From CAVONB01 sp963697205 (GTDB lineage Bacteria > Pseudomonadota > Alphaproteobacteria > Rhizobiales > Hyphomicrobiaceae), in NCBI GenBank assembly GCA_963697205.1, contig CAVONB010000015.1:462226-526225 (forward strand): DNA of 64,000 bases, given 5' to 3'. Under the pieces are notes generated by a model. That model searched no databases, was not told the origin of the DNA, and worked only from the letters and a program-made list of their open reading frames with translations. Position 1 is the stretch's first letter. Each line of letters begins with the position of its first letter. Below are positions 43,867 through 51,586 of this stretch, piece after piece. The position numbers were made by a program, and so were the translations under genes.

Positions 43867-43982
43867 CGATTGTTAACCCGCGTGCCGTCGCCGAGCGCCG
43901 CGGTAAGAGTTTATCAATTGGCCAACACCATGATGATCCGGATGCGTTCTTTTGAAGAAGCGTTGGGCTTTCGGCCATGGCG
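43867..43982 (+). repeat. Duplicated upstream region, copy B (RTX gene 2)
   Basis: Counterpart of 30365-30480, sharing TGTTAACCCGCGTGCCGTCG, CCGAGCGCCGCGGTAAG and the ATGATCCGGATGCGTTCTTTT block just before the ATG. It starts within 100 bases of the mutA stop. It is the likely promoter region of the second RTX gene. Confidence 0.85.
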
Positions 43983-45260
43983 ACGTTCACACTCACGACC
44001 GGAGACGACAGCCTCGTCGGCACCGACGGGGATGACATTTTTTGGGATCGCGACGATGTCAGCTGGAGCAACGTCAACCGTGGGAGGGATTTGGTCGATG
44101 GCGGGGCAGGCTGGGATGTGCTGTATGCGGACGGCGATTTGACGGGTGATCAGTTCACGGGAATTGAAGAGTTGCGATATGGGTCCTATGCTTTTTGGAC
44201 TTTGATAACCATCGATCAGCTCAATGAGTTTCAGAGGCTTTCGCCTCAGGTTTCGCTGCTTTTTATTGGTGGTGGCGGCGGAAACGTTGACGTGTCAAAC
44301 CGAATGGATGAGGGGACAGCCATCACGCTGGTTGCTGGAGATGCTGTCGGTGCAGTCCGGTTTCACGGAACCTCTCGAAGCGATACCTTAATTGGAAGTG
44401 CATTCGGCGACACCTTAATTGGTGGTAGTGGAAATGACTATCTCGATGGCGATTTCACGTTCACTTGGGCTGGCTCCTCTTTTGATTTCAACAGTGAAGA
44501 TCGTCTTTACGGCGGTCAAGGCAACGATGATCTGAGAGGCGGTGATGGTAATGATTCACTTTTCGGAGGCAGCGGAGATGATCGCATTGATGCCGGGGCG
44601 GGCAACGACATAATCTTTGGAGGTCAAGGCGTCGACACAATGGAGGGTGGTGCTGGCGACGACGTTTACCACGTCGATTCGCGTTCTGACGTTGTGACTG
44701 AATGGTCGTTCCTTGGCGCAGGCACCGACACCGTGCGCGCGTCCGTCTCGTGGTCGCTCGGCGACAACGTCGAGAACCTGGTGCTGACAGGCGGCAAATG
44801 GCGCTGGGGCGACGGCAATGCTCTCGATAATGCGATTACCGGAAACTTCAATCGAAACGTGCTGTCGGGCAAGGACGGCGACGACACGCTGAACGGCCGC
44901 GGTGGCGCGGATACGCTGTGGGGTGGTGCGGGCGACGACCGCTTCGTGTTCGACACCACGCTCAACGGTCGTAGCGTCGATACGATCAAGGACTTCGGCA
45001 ACGGCAACGACGTGATCGTGCTCGGCACGAACGTGTTCACGGCGCTCGATGACCATTCGTCCGAGGGTGGTGCGTTGGACGTGTCGGCCTTCGAGGCTGG
45101 CAATGGCGTCGCGCGCTCAGCGGATGCCCGTATCCTCTACAACACCGCGACCGGCGCGCTGGCCTACGACGCCGACGGCTCGGGTAGCGGCGCTGCCTTG
45201 CAGTTCGCGCTGTTGCAGCCCAACCTTACCCTCACGGCCGACGATTTCGACTTGGTGTGA
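43977..45260 (+). CDS. RTX-type calcium-binding repeat protein, copy 2
   Basis: This acidic protein has 427 residues. It opens with TGDDSLVGTDGDD and has an N-terminal 120-residue region without clear family, then at least seven RTX nonapeptides (GGSGNDYLDG, GGQGNDDLRGGDGNDSLFGG, GSGDDRIDAGAGNDIIFGGQ, GGAGDDVYHV). The C-terminal 177 residues are nearly identical to copy 1, ending LTLTADDFDLV, a probable type I secretion signal. The region coding for residues 55-220 is visibly AT-richer than its flanks. The paralogue at 30475 shares the upstream region and 3' block but not the N-terminal half. Confidence 0.88.
   Translation: MATFTLTTGDDSLVGTDGDDIFWDRDDVSWSNVNRGRDLVDGGAGWDVLYADGDLTGDQFTGIEELRYGSYAFWTLITIDQLNEFQRLSPQVSLLFIGGGGGNVDVSNRMDEGTAITLVAGDAVGAVRFHGTSRSDTLIGSAFGDTLIGGSGNDYLDGDFTFTWAGSSFDFNSEDRLYGGQGNDDLRGGDGNDSLFGGSGDDRIDAGAGNDIIFGGQGVDTMEGGAGDDVYHVDSRSDVVTEWSFLGAGTDTVRASVSWSLGDNVENLVLTGGKWRWGDGNALDNAITGNFNRNVLSGKDGDDTLNGRGGADTLWGGAGDDRFVFDTTLNGRSVDTIKDFGNGNDVIVLGTNVFTALDDHSSEGGALDVSAFEAGNGVARSADARILYNTATGALAYDADGSGSGAALQFALLQPNLTLTADDFDLV
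44728..45260 (+). repeat. 533-base duplicated 3' block of the RTX genes, copy B
   Basis: Gap-free counterpart of 31136-31668. The central part (about 44800-45120) differs at only a handful of positions, while the last 80 bases and the first 60 differ more. Confidence 0.9.
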
Positions 45261-45277
45261 CGGCCGGGGGCTTGGCT

Positions 45278-45349
45278 GGGGACAGTCACCATTTCCGTTG
45301 TCGGGCGCAGGAAGGGATGGGCGCGGTGTCGGAAATGGTGACTGTCCCC
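45278..45349. repeat. Perfect inverted repeat after RTX gene 2 (20-base arms)
   Basis: The arms GGGGACAGTCACCATTTCCG (45278-45297) and its exact complement (45330-45349) flank a 32-base loop, 17 bases after the RTX stop. The GGGGAC(A/G)GT core resembles that of the palindrome after RTX gene 1, though the rest differs. Confidence 0.9.
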
Positions 45350-45380
45350 GGGCGTACTCGCGACCTGCGTGCTATGGGTA

Positions 45381-45456
45381 AAATGGGGCGGTTCCAATTC
45401 TCAACCGTCTTGTTTGCCGGGCGCTCGAGCTGTGAGAATTGATCCTTTCCCCATTT
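45381..45456. repeat. Imperfect inverted repeat between RTX gene 2 and the thioesterase gene
   Basis: The outer arms AAATGGGG and CCCCATTT and the inner arms AATTCTCA and TGAGAATT pair, with a mismatched centre (GCGGTTCC against GATCCTTT). The left arm shares GCGGTTCCAATTCT-type sequence with the palindrome at 31670-31754, so it looks like a decayed relative. Confidence 0.75.
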
Positions 45457-45480
45457 CTTAGGCTGAGGCTGTGCCGCTGG

Positions 45481-45933
45481 TCAGGCGAGCTGTGGTCGAT
45501 GGAGCGGTTCCAGCGCCGCGCGCACGTCGGCGGGGATCGCGATGGAGCGGCGGGCCTGGAGGTCGAAGAAGACAATCGTGCCGTCGCCGGTGCCGACGCA
45601 GGTGTCGTCGCCCTGCTTGAACACGGCGTGGGCGAGGCCGACCGACTTGGTGCCGATGCGGGTGACGCAGGTGCCGACGTCGACGGCGCCGGGGTAGTCG
45701 AGCTCGGCCAGATACTCGATCGCGATGCGTGCGATGACGATATCGAGGTGCTCGCGGCCGTTGGTCTTCAACAGCGGATAGACGAGGTCGCAGCGGGACT
45801 GCTCGAAGAACATCGGCAGGGCGGCGTTGTTGACGTGGCCGAGCGGATCGAGATCGGCGTAACGCAGGGGCATCGCGATCCAGAATGGGAAGCTTGCGCG
45901 CTGGCGCAGGGCGGGCGGGGTCGGCGCGGTCAT
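45481..45933 (-). CDS. Acyl-CoA thioesterase, 4HBT (hot-dog) family
   Basis: This 150-residue single hot-dog domain has the 4-hydroxybenzoyl-CoA thioesterase-type motif RYADLDPLGHVNNAALPMFF (about residues 24-43), whose Asp is the usual catalytic residue, and KSVGLAHAVF and GTIVFFDLQAR strands. It should hydrolyse an acyl-CoA thioester; the chain type is unknown. It lies between the RTX-associated palindromes and infC, read leftward. Confidence 0.9.
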   Translation of the reverse strand: MTAPTPPALRQRASFPFWIAMPLRYADLDPLGHVNNAALPMFFEQSRCDLVYPLLKTNGREHLDIVIARIAIEYLAELDYPGAVDVGTCVTRIGTKSVGLAHAVFKQGDDTCVGTGDGTIVFFDLQARRSIAIPADVRAALEPLHRPQLA

Positions 45934-45956
45934 GCAGGCTCCCGGGGCGACGGCGG

Positions 45957-45992
45957 TGAAAAATGCAGAAGGCGCCGACCCGCAGCGCCTTC
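45957..45992 (-). terminator. Rho-independent terminator of infC
   Basis: An 8-base stem (GAAGGCGC, 45968-45975, with its complement at 45985-45992) is followed on the minus strand by TGCATTTTTC. It is 60 bases past the infC stop. Confidence 0.8.
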
Positions 45993-46052
45993 GAGACTTC
46001 GGTTCGTTTCGGTCCGGTCGTCCCGCAGGTGCACGGGCGGGCCTCAGCGCTG

Positions 46053-46592
46053 TTACTTCGGCGCCAGGACCATGACCATCTGGCGGCCTTCCAGACGCGG
46101 CTCGGATTCCACCTTTGCGGCTTCGAGAAGGTCGCCCTTGACGCGCTGCATGAGGTCGTAGCCGAGGCTCTGGTGCGCCATCTCGCGGCCGCGGAAGCGG
46201 AGCGTGACCTTGACCTTGTCGCCTTCGTCGAAGAACCGGCGGATGGCCTTCATTTTCGTATCGTAGTCGTGATCGTCGATGCTGGGTCGCATCTTGATCT
46301 CTTTGATCTCGACGATCTTCTGATTCTTACGCGCCTCGGCGGCCTTCTTCTGCTCCTGGTACTTGAACTTGCCGTAATCCAGGATCTTGCAGACAGGCGG
46401 CTCGGCGTCGGGCGAGATCTCGACCAAGTCGAGTCCGGCCTGCTCAGCGCGCTCGCCAGCCTCGATGCGGCTGACAATACCGACGTTGTTGCCGTCCTCG
46501 TCGATAAGACGGACTTCGCGGGCCCGGATCTGATCGTTGATCCTGGGACCGGACTGCTCGCGCTCGGGCGCGGCACGTAGTGGCTTACGGAT
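46053..46592 (-). CDS. infC: Translation initiation factor IF-3 (ATC start)
   Basis: This 179-residue protein binds the 30S subunit and polices start-codon choice. The N-domain (INDQIRAREVRLIDEDGNNV) and C-domain (KFKYQEQKKAAEARK, IEIKEIKMRPSIDDHDYD-type region) are both complete. No ATG, GTG or TTG fits the full N-terminus: the conserved start is an ATC codon at 46592-46590, seven bases after AAGGAGG, giving (M)RKPLRAAPEREQSGPRIND. Rare start codons on infC allow IF-3 to repress its own synthesis. Starting at the first ordinary codon (TTG 46427) would delete the N-domain. Confidence 0.95.
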   Translation of the reverse strand: MRKPLRAAPEREQSGPRINDQIRAREVRLIDEDGNNVGIVSRIEAGERAEQAGLDLVEISPDAEPPVCKILDYGKFKYQEQKKAAEARKNQKIVEIKEIKMRPSIDDHDYDTKMKAIRRFFDEGDKVKVTLRFRGREMAHQSLGYDLMQRVKGDLLEAAKVESEPRLEGRQMVMVLAPK

Positions 46593-46606
46593 GTTGAGCC
46601 TCCTTC
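46590..46606 (-). promoter_or_regulatory. infC ribosome-binding site with non-canonical ATC start
   Basis: On the minus strand the order is AAGGAGG, a short spacer (CTCAAC), then ATC. A near-perfect Shine-Dalgarno with a rare start codon is the arrangement through which IF-3 autoregulates in E. coli (ATT there). Confidence 0.85.
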
Positions 46607-46766
46607 AGTCGTTGTCGATGGACGCCTTGCCCCCATGGGATCGGGGGACGCAAGGGTCGGGTGGTTCCGGGCGCCCGTCGGGTCCGCGCAATTGCGGAGG
46701 GCCGGGGACGCCAAGATCGGCAAAAGATCGAGAAGAAGCGACCTCAAGTCAAGGGCCGTCGCCGGA

Positions 46767-48014
46767 TCAGCTTACGGAATCGTGACCTTTCCCAACGGTT
46801 CGGTCGGCTCCCGCAAGCTTGGTACCCAGCAGGCGATCATAGACGGTGAGCGTGCCGGTCTGCATGGCGGAGAGGGTGAAGCGGGCGACGACGTTGGCGC
46901 GGGCGCGGCGGCCGATCGCGGCGCGGGCGTCCCCTGTCAGCGCCAAGGCCTCGGCCAGGGCCGCGGCCAGGCGGGTGGCATCGCCCGGGGGGACAAGCCA
47001 TCCGGTGGCGGCTTCTGGCGGCACGGCCGGGGCGGCCAGGACGGTCTCGCGGGGCGCGCCGATGTCGGTGGCAATGACCGGGCAGCCGATCGCCTGGGCC
47101 TCCGCGGCGGTCCTGCCGAAGGCCTCGGGCTCCGTGGAGGCCACGAGGGCGACGTGGGCCAGCGCGAAGGCGGCCGGCATGTCGGCGCAGTGGCCGACGA
47201 GCCGGACGCTGCCGGCAAGGCCGGCGGCGGCGATGTCGGTTTCGAGGGTGCGGCGGTAGTCGCTGCGGCCCTGGTCGTCGCCGGCGAAGATGGCGACGGC
47301 GTCGGCGAGGCGACGGTCGCGGGCCAGGTGCGCGACGGCGGCGATGACGGCGCGCTGGCCCTTCCAGCCCGTCAGCCGCGCGGCGTGGAGGATGATCGGA
47401 GCGCCGGTGGGGACCGCCCAGGCGCGGCGCAGGGCGGCCAGTCGCTCCGGGGCGATGGTGGCGGCATCGTAGACGGCCGGGTCGATGCCGCGCGGGATGA
47501 TGCTGATACGCTCGGGCGGCGTGCCGTAGCGAGTGCGGATCAGGCCGGCTGTGTAATCGGAATTGGCGATGACGACGGCGCCGCGGGCCATCACGCCGTT
47601 GTAGGTCCGCTTGAGGACGCCGCGCTCGTTGTAGGCGCCGTGGTAGGTGGTCACCAAGGGGATGCCGACGCGGTTGGCGGCGAGGAGCGCGCTCCAGGCG
47701 GGCGCCCGGCTTCTGGCATGAATGAGGGCGACGTCGCGGGCCGCGCACAGGCGGGCGAGGTGGCGGGCGTTGGCCAGGATTTGCAGTGGGTTCTTGGAGC
47801 CGGCCGGCATCGTGACGATCTCGCCGCCGGCCGCGATCACTTCGCTCGACATGCGGCCGCCTCCGGTGGCGACCAGGGCGGTGCCGCCGGCGCGGACGAT
47901 GGCGTCGGTGATCTCGACCGTGGTGCGCTCGGCCCCGCCGGTGTCGAGGCGCGGGATGATCTGGAGTATGGTCGGTCCGCCCGCGTGCGGGTTGTTGGAT
48001 GGGGGCTCGGCCAC
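46767..48014 (-). CDS. Glycosyltransferase family 4 protein
   Basis: This 415-residue GT-B fold protein has the N-terminal acceptor domain with LQIIPRLDTGGAERT, a central SIIPRGIDPAVYD linker, and the donor domain with ILHAARLTGWKGQR and the EX7E motif EAFGRTAAE near residue 310. Retaining glycosyltransferases of this type add sugars to lipopolysaccharide or exopolysaccharide precursors. It lies upstream of infC on the same strand, with a gap of about 170 bases. Acceptor and donor are unknown. Confidence 0.93.
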   Translation of the reverse strand: MAEPPSNNPHAGGPTILQIIPRLDTGGAERTTVEITDAIVRAGGTALVATGGGRMSSEVIAAGGEIVTMPAGSKNPLQILANARHLARLCAARDVALIHARSRAPAWSALLAANRVGIPLVTTYHGAYNERGVLKRTYNGVMARGAVVIANSDYTAGLIRTRYGTPPERISIIPRGIDPAVYDAATIAPERLAALRRAWAVPTGAPIILHAARLTGWKGQRAVIAAVAHLARDRRLADAVAIFAGDDQGRSDYRRTLETDIAAAGLAGSVRLVGHCADMPAAFALAHVALVASTEPEAFGRTAAEAQAIGCPVIATDIGAPRETVLAAPAVPPEAATGWLVPPGDATRLAAALAEALALTGDARAAIGRRARANVVARFTLSAMQTGTLTVYDRLLGTKLAGADRTVGKGHDSVS

Positions 48015-48076
48015 GGCTGGTTCCGATCGGTGGCGACCGCAGGGTTGCAGTGCTTGACGATGGTAGGAGGTTTAGG

Positions 48077-48883
48077 ATGTCGGAGCCCACGCCGCAAACG
48101 ATCGAGATCGGAACGGGCGCGGCGGCCCGCCGCATCGCGGTGCTGGTCGATCCGCCGGCGCGGCCGGGGGCGCCGGGCGTGTTCTGGCTGTCGGGCTTCA
48201 AGTCGGACATGGCCTCGACCAAGGCGACAGCGCTGGCGGCGTGGGCGCGCGAGCACGGCTATGGGGCGACGCGGTTCGACTATTCGGGGCACGGCGTTTC
48301 GAGCGGGCGGTTCGAGGAGGGCACGATCGGGCGCTGGCTGGATGAGGCGGCGGCGGTGTTCGCGCGCTTCACGGCGGGGCCGCAGGTCGTCGTCGGCTCG
48401 AGCATGGGCGGGTATATCGCGCTTCTCTTGCTGCGCCGGCTGATGGCGGAGGCGCCAGAGCAGGCGGCACGTCTCAAGGCGCTTTATCTGATCGCGCCGG
48501 CCTGGGACATGACGGAGCGGCTGATGTGGGCGAACTTCCCGCCGGAGGCGCGCGCTGCGGTCATGACCGATGGCGTTTTCCTTAGGCCGTCGGCGTATGG
48601 CGAGCCTTATGCCATCACGCGTGGGCTGATCGAGGACGGGCGGGCGCACCTGATCGGCGACGCGCCGTTCGATCCTGGCCGTCCAATACGTATTCTACAG
48701 GGTCGACTTGATCCTGATGTTCCCTGGCAACATGCGGTGGCACTCCAGGACTTGCTGGCCGGCGATCGGCTTCGAATACGGTGGGTGGAGGACGGAGAGC
48801 ACCGCCTCTCAAGGCCGGAAGACCTAGCTCTCATGCTTGCGGACCTCAAGGATCTGCTCGGTCCGGCGGTCGGGCCGGGCTGA
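48077..48883 (+). CDS. Alpha/beta hydrolase (ABHD10/serine aminopeptidase-like)
   Basis: This 268-residue protein starts at ATG 48077 after GGAGG. The nucleophile elbow is VVGSSMGGYIALLLL (Ser about residue 118), the acid is probably the Asp in QGRLDPDVPW, and the His is in EDGEHRLSRPEDL. The early strand FWLSGFKSDMASTKA fits the ABHD10 (thioesterase/esterase) type. It is divergent from the glycosyltransferase gene with 62 bases between them. Confidence 0.9.
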   Translation: MSEPTPQTIEIGTGAAARRIAVLVDPPARPGAPGVFWLSGFKSDMASTKATALAAWAREHGYGATRFDYSGHGVSSGRFEEGTIGRWLDEAAAVFARFTAGPQVVVGSSMGGYIALLLLRRLMAEAPEQAARLKALYLIAPAWDMTERLMWANFPPEARAAVMTDGVFLRPSAYGEPYAITRGLIEDGRAHLIGDAPFDPGRPIRILQGRLDPDVPWQHAVALQDLLAGDRLRIRWVEDGEHRLSRPEDLALMLADLKDLLGPAVGPG

Positions 48884-49028
48884 GATCGTAAGTCGCAATG
48901 CATGTTTATATACCTAGGTCTTGACACGGCCGGGAGATGCTTCAAATTGCTGGCAACGGTTCGACCTTCGTCGTAGACGATGACGTCGCCCCAAAAAGCC
49001 AAACCGGCAGATCGAGGAACGCCTCTCC

Positions 49029-49862
49029 ATGGCCGAAGCCGCACCGACGGTGGACGGTAGCTCCGTTTCTGCGTCCCGTGCCGGGCGCTCCGCGTCGCGA
49101 GCGTCGAACATCTTGAGCACGCTGTTCCCGTTCGTCGTCGTCTTGGGGATGTGGGAGCTCGCCGCGCATCTTGAGGTGTTTCCGCGCCGGCTGTTCCCGC
49201 CGCTGGAGGAGATCGCGGCCGCGTTCTGGCGGCTGCTGATGGACGGGATACTCATCAACCACGCCAGCGCGACGATCGTGCGCCTGATCGCGGGCTTCGC
49301 GCTCGCCGCCGTCGTCGGTGTCGCTATAGGCATGATGATGGGGCGCTTCCGGTTCGCGGAGGACACGCTGCTGCCGATCGTCAGCATCCTCGCGCCGATC
49401 CCGGGCCTCGCTTATGCGCCGCTGTTCCTGTTGTGGTTCGGACCGTCGAGCACGTCGGTGATCCTGCTGGTCGCGTTCGTGTCGGCGTTCTCGATCATCT
49501 TCAATACCTGGACTGGCGTGAAAGCGGTCAAGGAGATCTGGATCCGATCGGCTCAGTCGATGGGCGCCAGCGACGTCGCGCTGTTTCGCCGAGTGATCGT
49601 GCCGGGATCGCTGCCCTACATCTTCACCGGGCTCAGGCTCGGGCTGGCGCAGGCGTGGCGCGCGCTGGTGGGCGTGGAGATGCTCGCCGCCGTGCCGTGG
49701 GGGCTCGGCTGGATGATCTTCGGCTCGCGCGAATTCCTCAACACCGACGTGATGATGGCGGGCGTGTTCGTGATCGCGCTGATCGGCCTGGCGCTCGAAA
49801 AGCTCGTGTTCCAGAAGCTCGAAGAGTACACCGTCGTGCGCTGGGGGATGATGACGTCATGA
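49029..49862 (+). CDS. ABC transporter permease (SsuC/TauC type), first
   Basis: This 277-residue protein has about six membrane segments and a MetI domain. The EAA loop is seen as IRSAQSMGASDVALFRRVIV. It belongs to the nitrate/sulfonate/taurine importer class. It is the first gene of a four-gene operon (two permeases, ATPase, binding protein), and its stop overlaps the next start (ATGA). The 25 residues before the first helix are polar. Confidence 0.94.
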   Translation: MAEAAPTVDGSSVSASRAGRSASRASNILSTLFPFVVVLGMWELAAHLEVFPRRLFPPLEEIAAAFWRLLMDGILINHASATIVRLIAGFALAAVVGVAIGMMMGRFRFAEDTLLPIVSILAPIPGLAYAPLFLLWFGPSSTSVILLVAFVSAFSIIFNTWTGVKAVKEIWIRSAQSMGASDVALFRRVIVPGSLPYIFTGLRLGLAQAWRALVGVEMLAAVPWGLGWMIFGSREFLNTDVMMAGVFVIALIGLALEKLVFQKLEEYTVVRWGMMTS

Positions 49863-50650
49863 ACGCGACGGCTTCCTCCTATCGTTCGGCGCGGCGTGGT
49901 GCGATCGCCGTTCTCGTCATCCTGGCGATCTATGAGATGTTTGCGCGCAGCGGCATGTTCGCGCCCGCGCTGATGCCGACGCTGCCGACCGTGGCGCGGA
50001 CCGGCTGGGGCATGCTGATCGACGGCACGATGCTCACCCATGCCGCTGCGACGCTGTCGCGCGTGCTCACGGGCTTTGCGCTGGCGGTGGCCGTGGCGCT
50101 GCCGCTCGGCATCCTGATGGGACGCAACGAGCGCGTGGAACGGTTCTTCATGCCGCTCGTCAGCGCGCTGATGCCGATCCCGTCGTTGGCGTGGGTGCCG
50201 ATCTTCATCCTGTGGTTCGGCATCGGTAATACGGTGGCCGCGGTCGTCGTGTTCTACGCGGCGCTGTTTCCACTGCTGCTAAATACCTGGACCGGTGTGC
50301 GCTCTGTCAATCCGCTCTGGCTCAGAGCTGCGGGCGCGATGGGCGCCAACGAGCGTGCGCTGTTCTGGAAGGTGATCATGCCGGGGGCGTCGGCGTTCAT
50401 CATCACCGGGCTGAGGCAGGCGTTCATCCGCGCGTGGATCGCGGTGATCGGCGCGGAGATGCTGGCGTCGTCGGACTACGGGCTCGGCTGGGTGATCTTC
50501 GACGCCAAGGAGTTCCTCAACGCCGACGTGATGCTCGCCTCCGTCGCGATGATCGGCCTGATCGGCTTCCTGTTCGAGCGGCTGGCGTTCGGCGCGCTGG
50601 AGCGCTCGACGGTGCTGCGCTGGGGCATGGTGCGCATGGCCAAGGGGTGA
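49859..50650 (+). CDS. ABC transporter permease (SsuC/TauC type), second
   Basis: This 263-residue paralogue of the preceding permease has an EAA loop LRAAGAMGANERALFWKVIM and about six helices. ATG 49859 overlaps the upstream stop. Having two distinct permease genes implies a heterodimeric pore, less common than the homodimer in SsuABC. Starts further upstream in this frame would lie inside the first permease gene. Confidence 0.94.
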   Translation: MNATASSYRSARRGAIAVLVILAIYEMFARSGMFAPALMPTLPTVARTGWGMLIDGTMLTHAAATLSRVLTGFALAVAVALPLGILMGRNERVERFFMPLVSALMPIPSLAWVPIFILWFGIGNTVAAVVVFYAALFPLLLNTWTGVRSVNPLWLRAAGAMGANERALFWKVIMPGASAFIITGLRQAFIRAWIAVIGAEMLASSDYGLGWVIFDAKEFLNADVMLASVAMIGLIGFLFERLAFGALERSTVLRWGMVRMAKG

Positions 50651-50745
50651 AGCGCCGTTGATGCAGGCGCTCGGGCCCGCCGGCGTCCTTCCGCCACGTC
50701 CAATCAACACGACCGCAATCGCAATCCTGGAGACCGAAGAAGCGC

Positions 50746-51489
50746 ATGGGCCACATCGATGTGAAAGACGTCTCGCTCGTCTACGAGACGCCGGCTGGCT
50801 CCGTGCAGGCCGTCAAGGGCGTCAGCCTCGACATCAGCCAGTCCGAGTTCCTGTGCCTCGTCGGTCCGTCGGGATGCGGCAAGTCGACGATGCTGAACAT
50901 CATCGCCGGGTTCCTGCATCCCTCGTCGGGATCGATCCAGATCGCCGGCAAGCCTGTCAACGGCTCGGGCATGGACCGCGGCGTCGTGTTCCAGGATTTC
51001 GCGCAGCTGTTTCCCTGGCGCACGGCACTGGGCAACGTGTCGTTCGGCCTTGAAATGAAGGGCGTCGGCAAGGCGGAGCGGGACAGGATCGCGCGCGAGC
51101 AGTTGCGTCTCGTGAAGCTCGAGAAGTTCGTCAATTCCTATCCGCACCACCTGTCCGGCGGCATGCAGCAGCGCGTGGCGATCGCGCGTGCGCTCGCCTA
51201 CAACCCGTCGGTGCTGCTGATGGACGAGCCGTTCGCCGCGCTCGACGCCATGACGCGCGACGAGATGCAGCGGCTGTTGGCCGAGGTGTGGGACGAGACC
51301 AAGAAGACGGTGATCTACGTCACGCACAACGTGGCGGAGGCCGTCTATCTCGCCGACCGCGTGATCGTCATGACCCCGCATCCCGGCCGCATCAAGACCG
51401 AGATGCGGATCGATCTGCCGCGTCCGCGGGATCCGCTCAGCGTGGAATTCCTCGAGTACCAGAAGCAGCTCGTCTCGCAGCTCGGCTGA
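50746..51489 (+). CDS. ABC transporter ATPase (SsuB/TauB type)
   Basis: This 247-residue ATPase has Walker A VGPSGCGKSTMLN (about 43-55), the Q loop VFQDFAQLFPWRTALGN, signature LSGGMQQRVAIARAL and Walker B VLLMDEPFAALD. It has no C-terminal regulatory domain. It should energise the permease pair encoded just upstream, and it is followed after 97 bases by the binding-protein gene. Confidence 0.96.
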   Translation: MGHIDVKDVSLVYETPAGSVQAVKGVSLDISQSEFLCLVGPSGCGKSTMLNIIAGFLHPSSGSIQIAGKPVNGSGMDRGVVFQDFAQLFPWRTALGNVSFGLEMKGVGKAERDRIAREQLRLVKLEKFVNSYPHHLSGGMQQRVAIARALAYNPSVLLMDEPFAALDAMTRDEMQRLLAEVWDETKKTVIYVTHNVAEAVYLADRVIVMTPHPGRIKTEMRIDLPRPRDPLSVEFLEYQKQLVSQLG

Positions 51490-51586
51490 GCGCGCCGCCA
51501 TTGCGTGGCGCGGTCAGAAGGCGCGTTGCGTAAGTCACTGCCACGACCCTCACGACACACCCACTGTCCAACAGAGGAAGCCTCAC

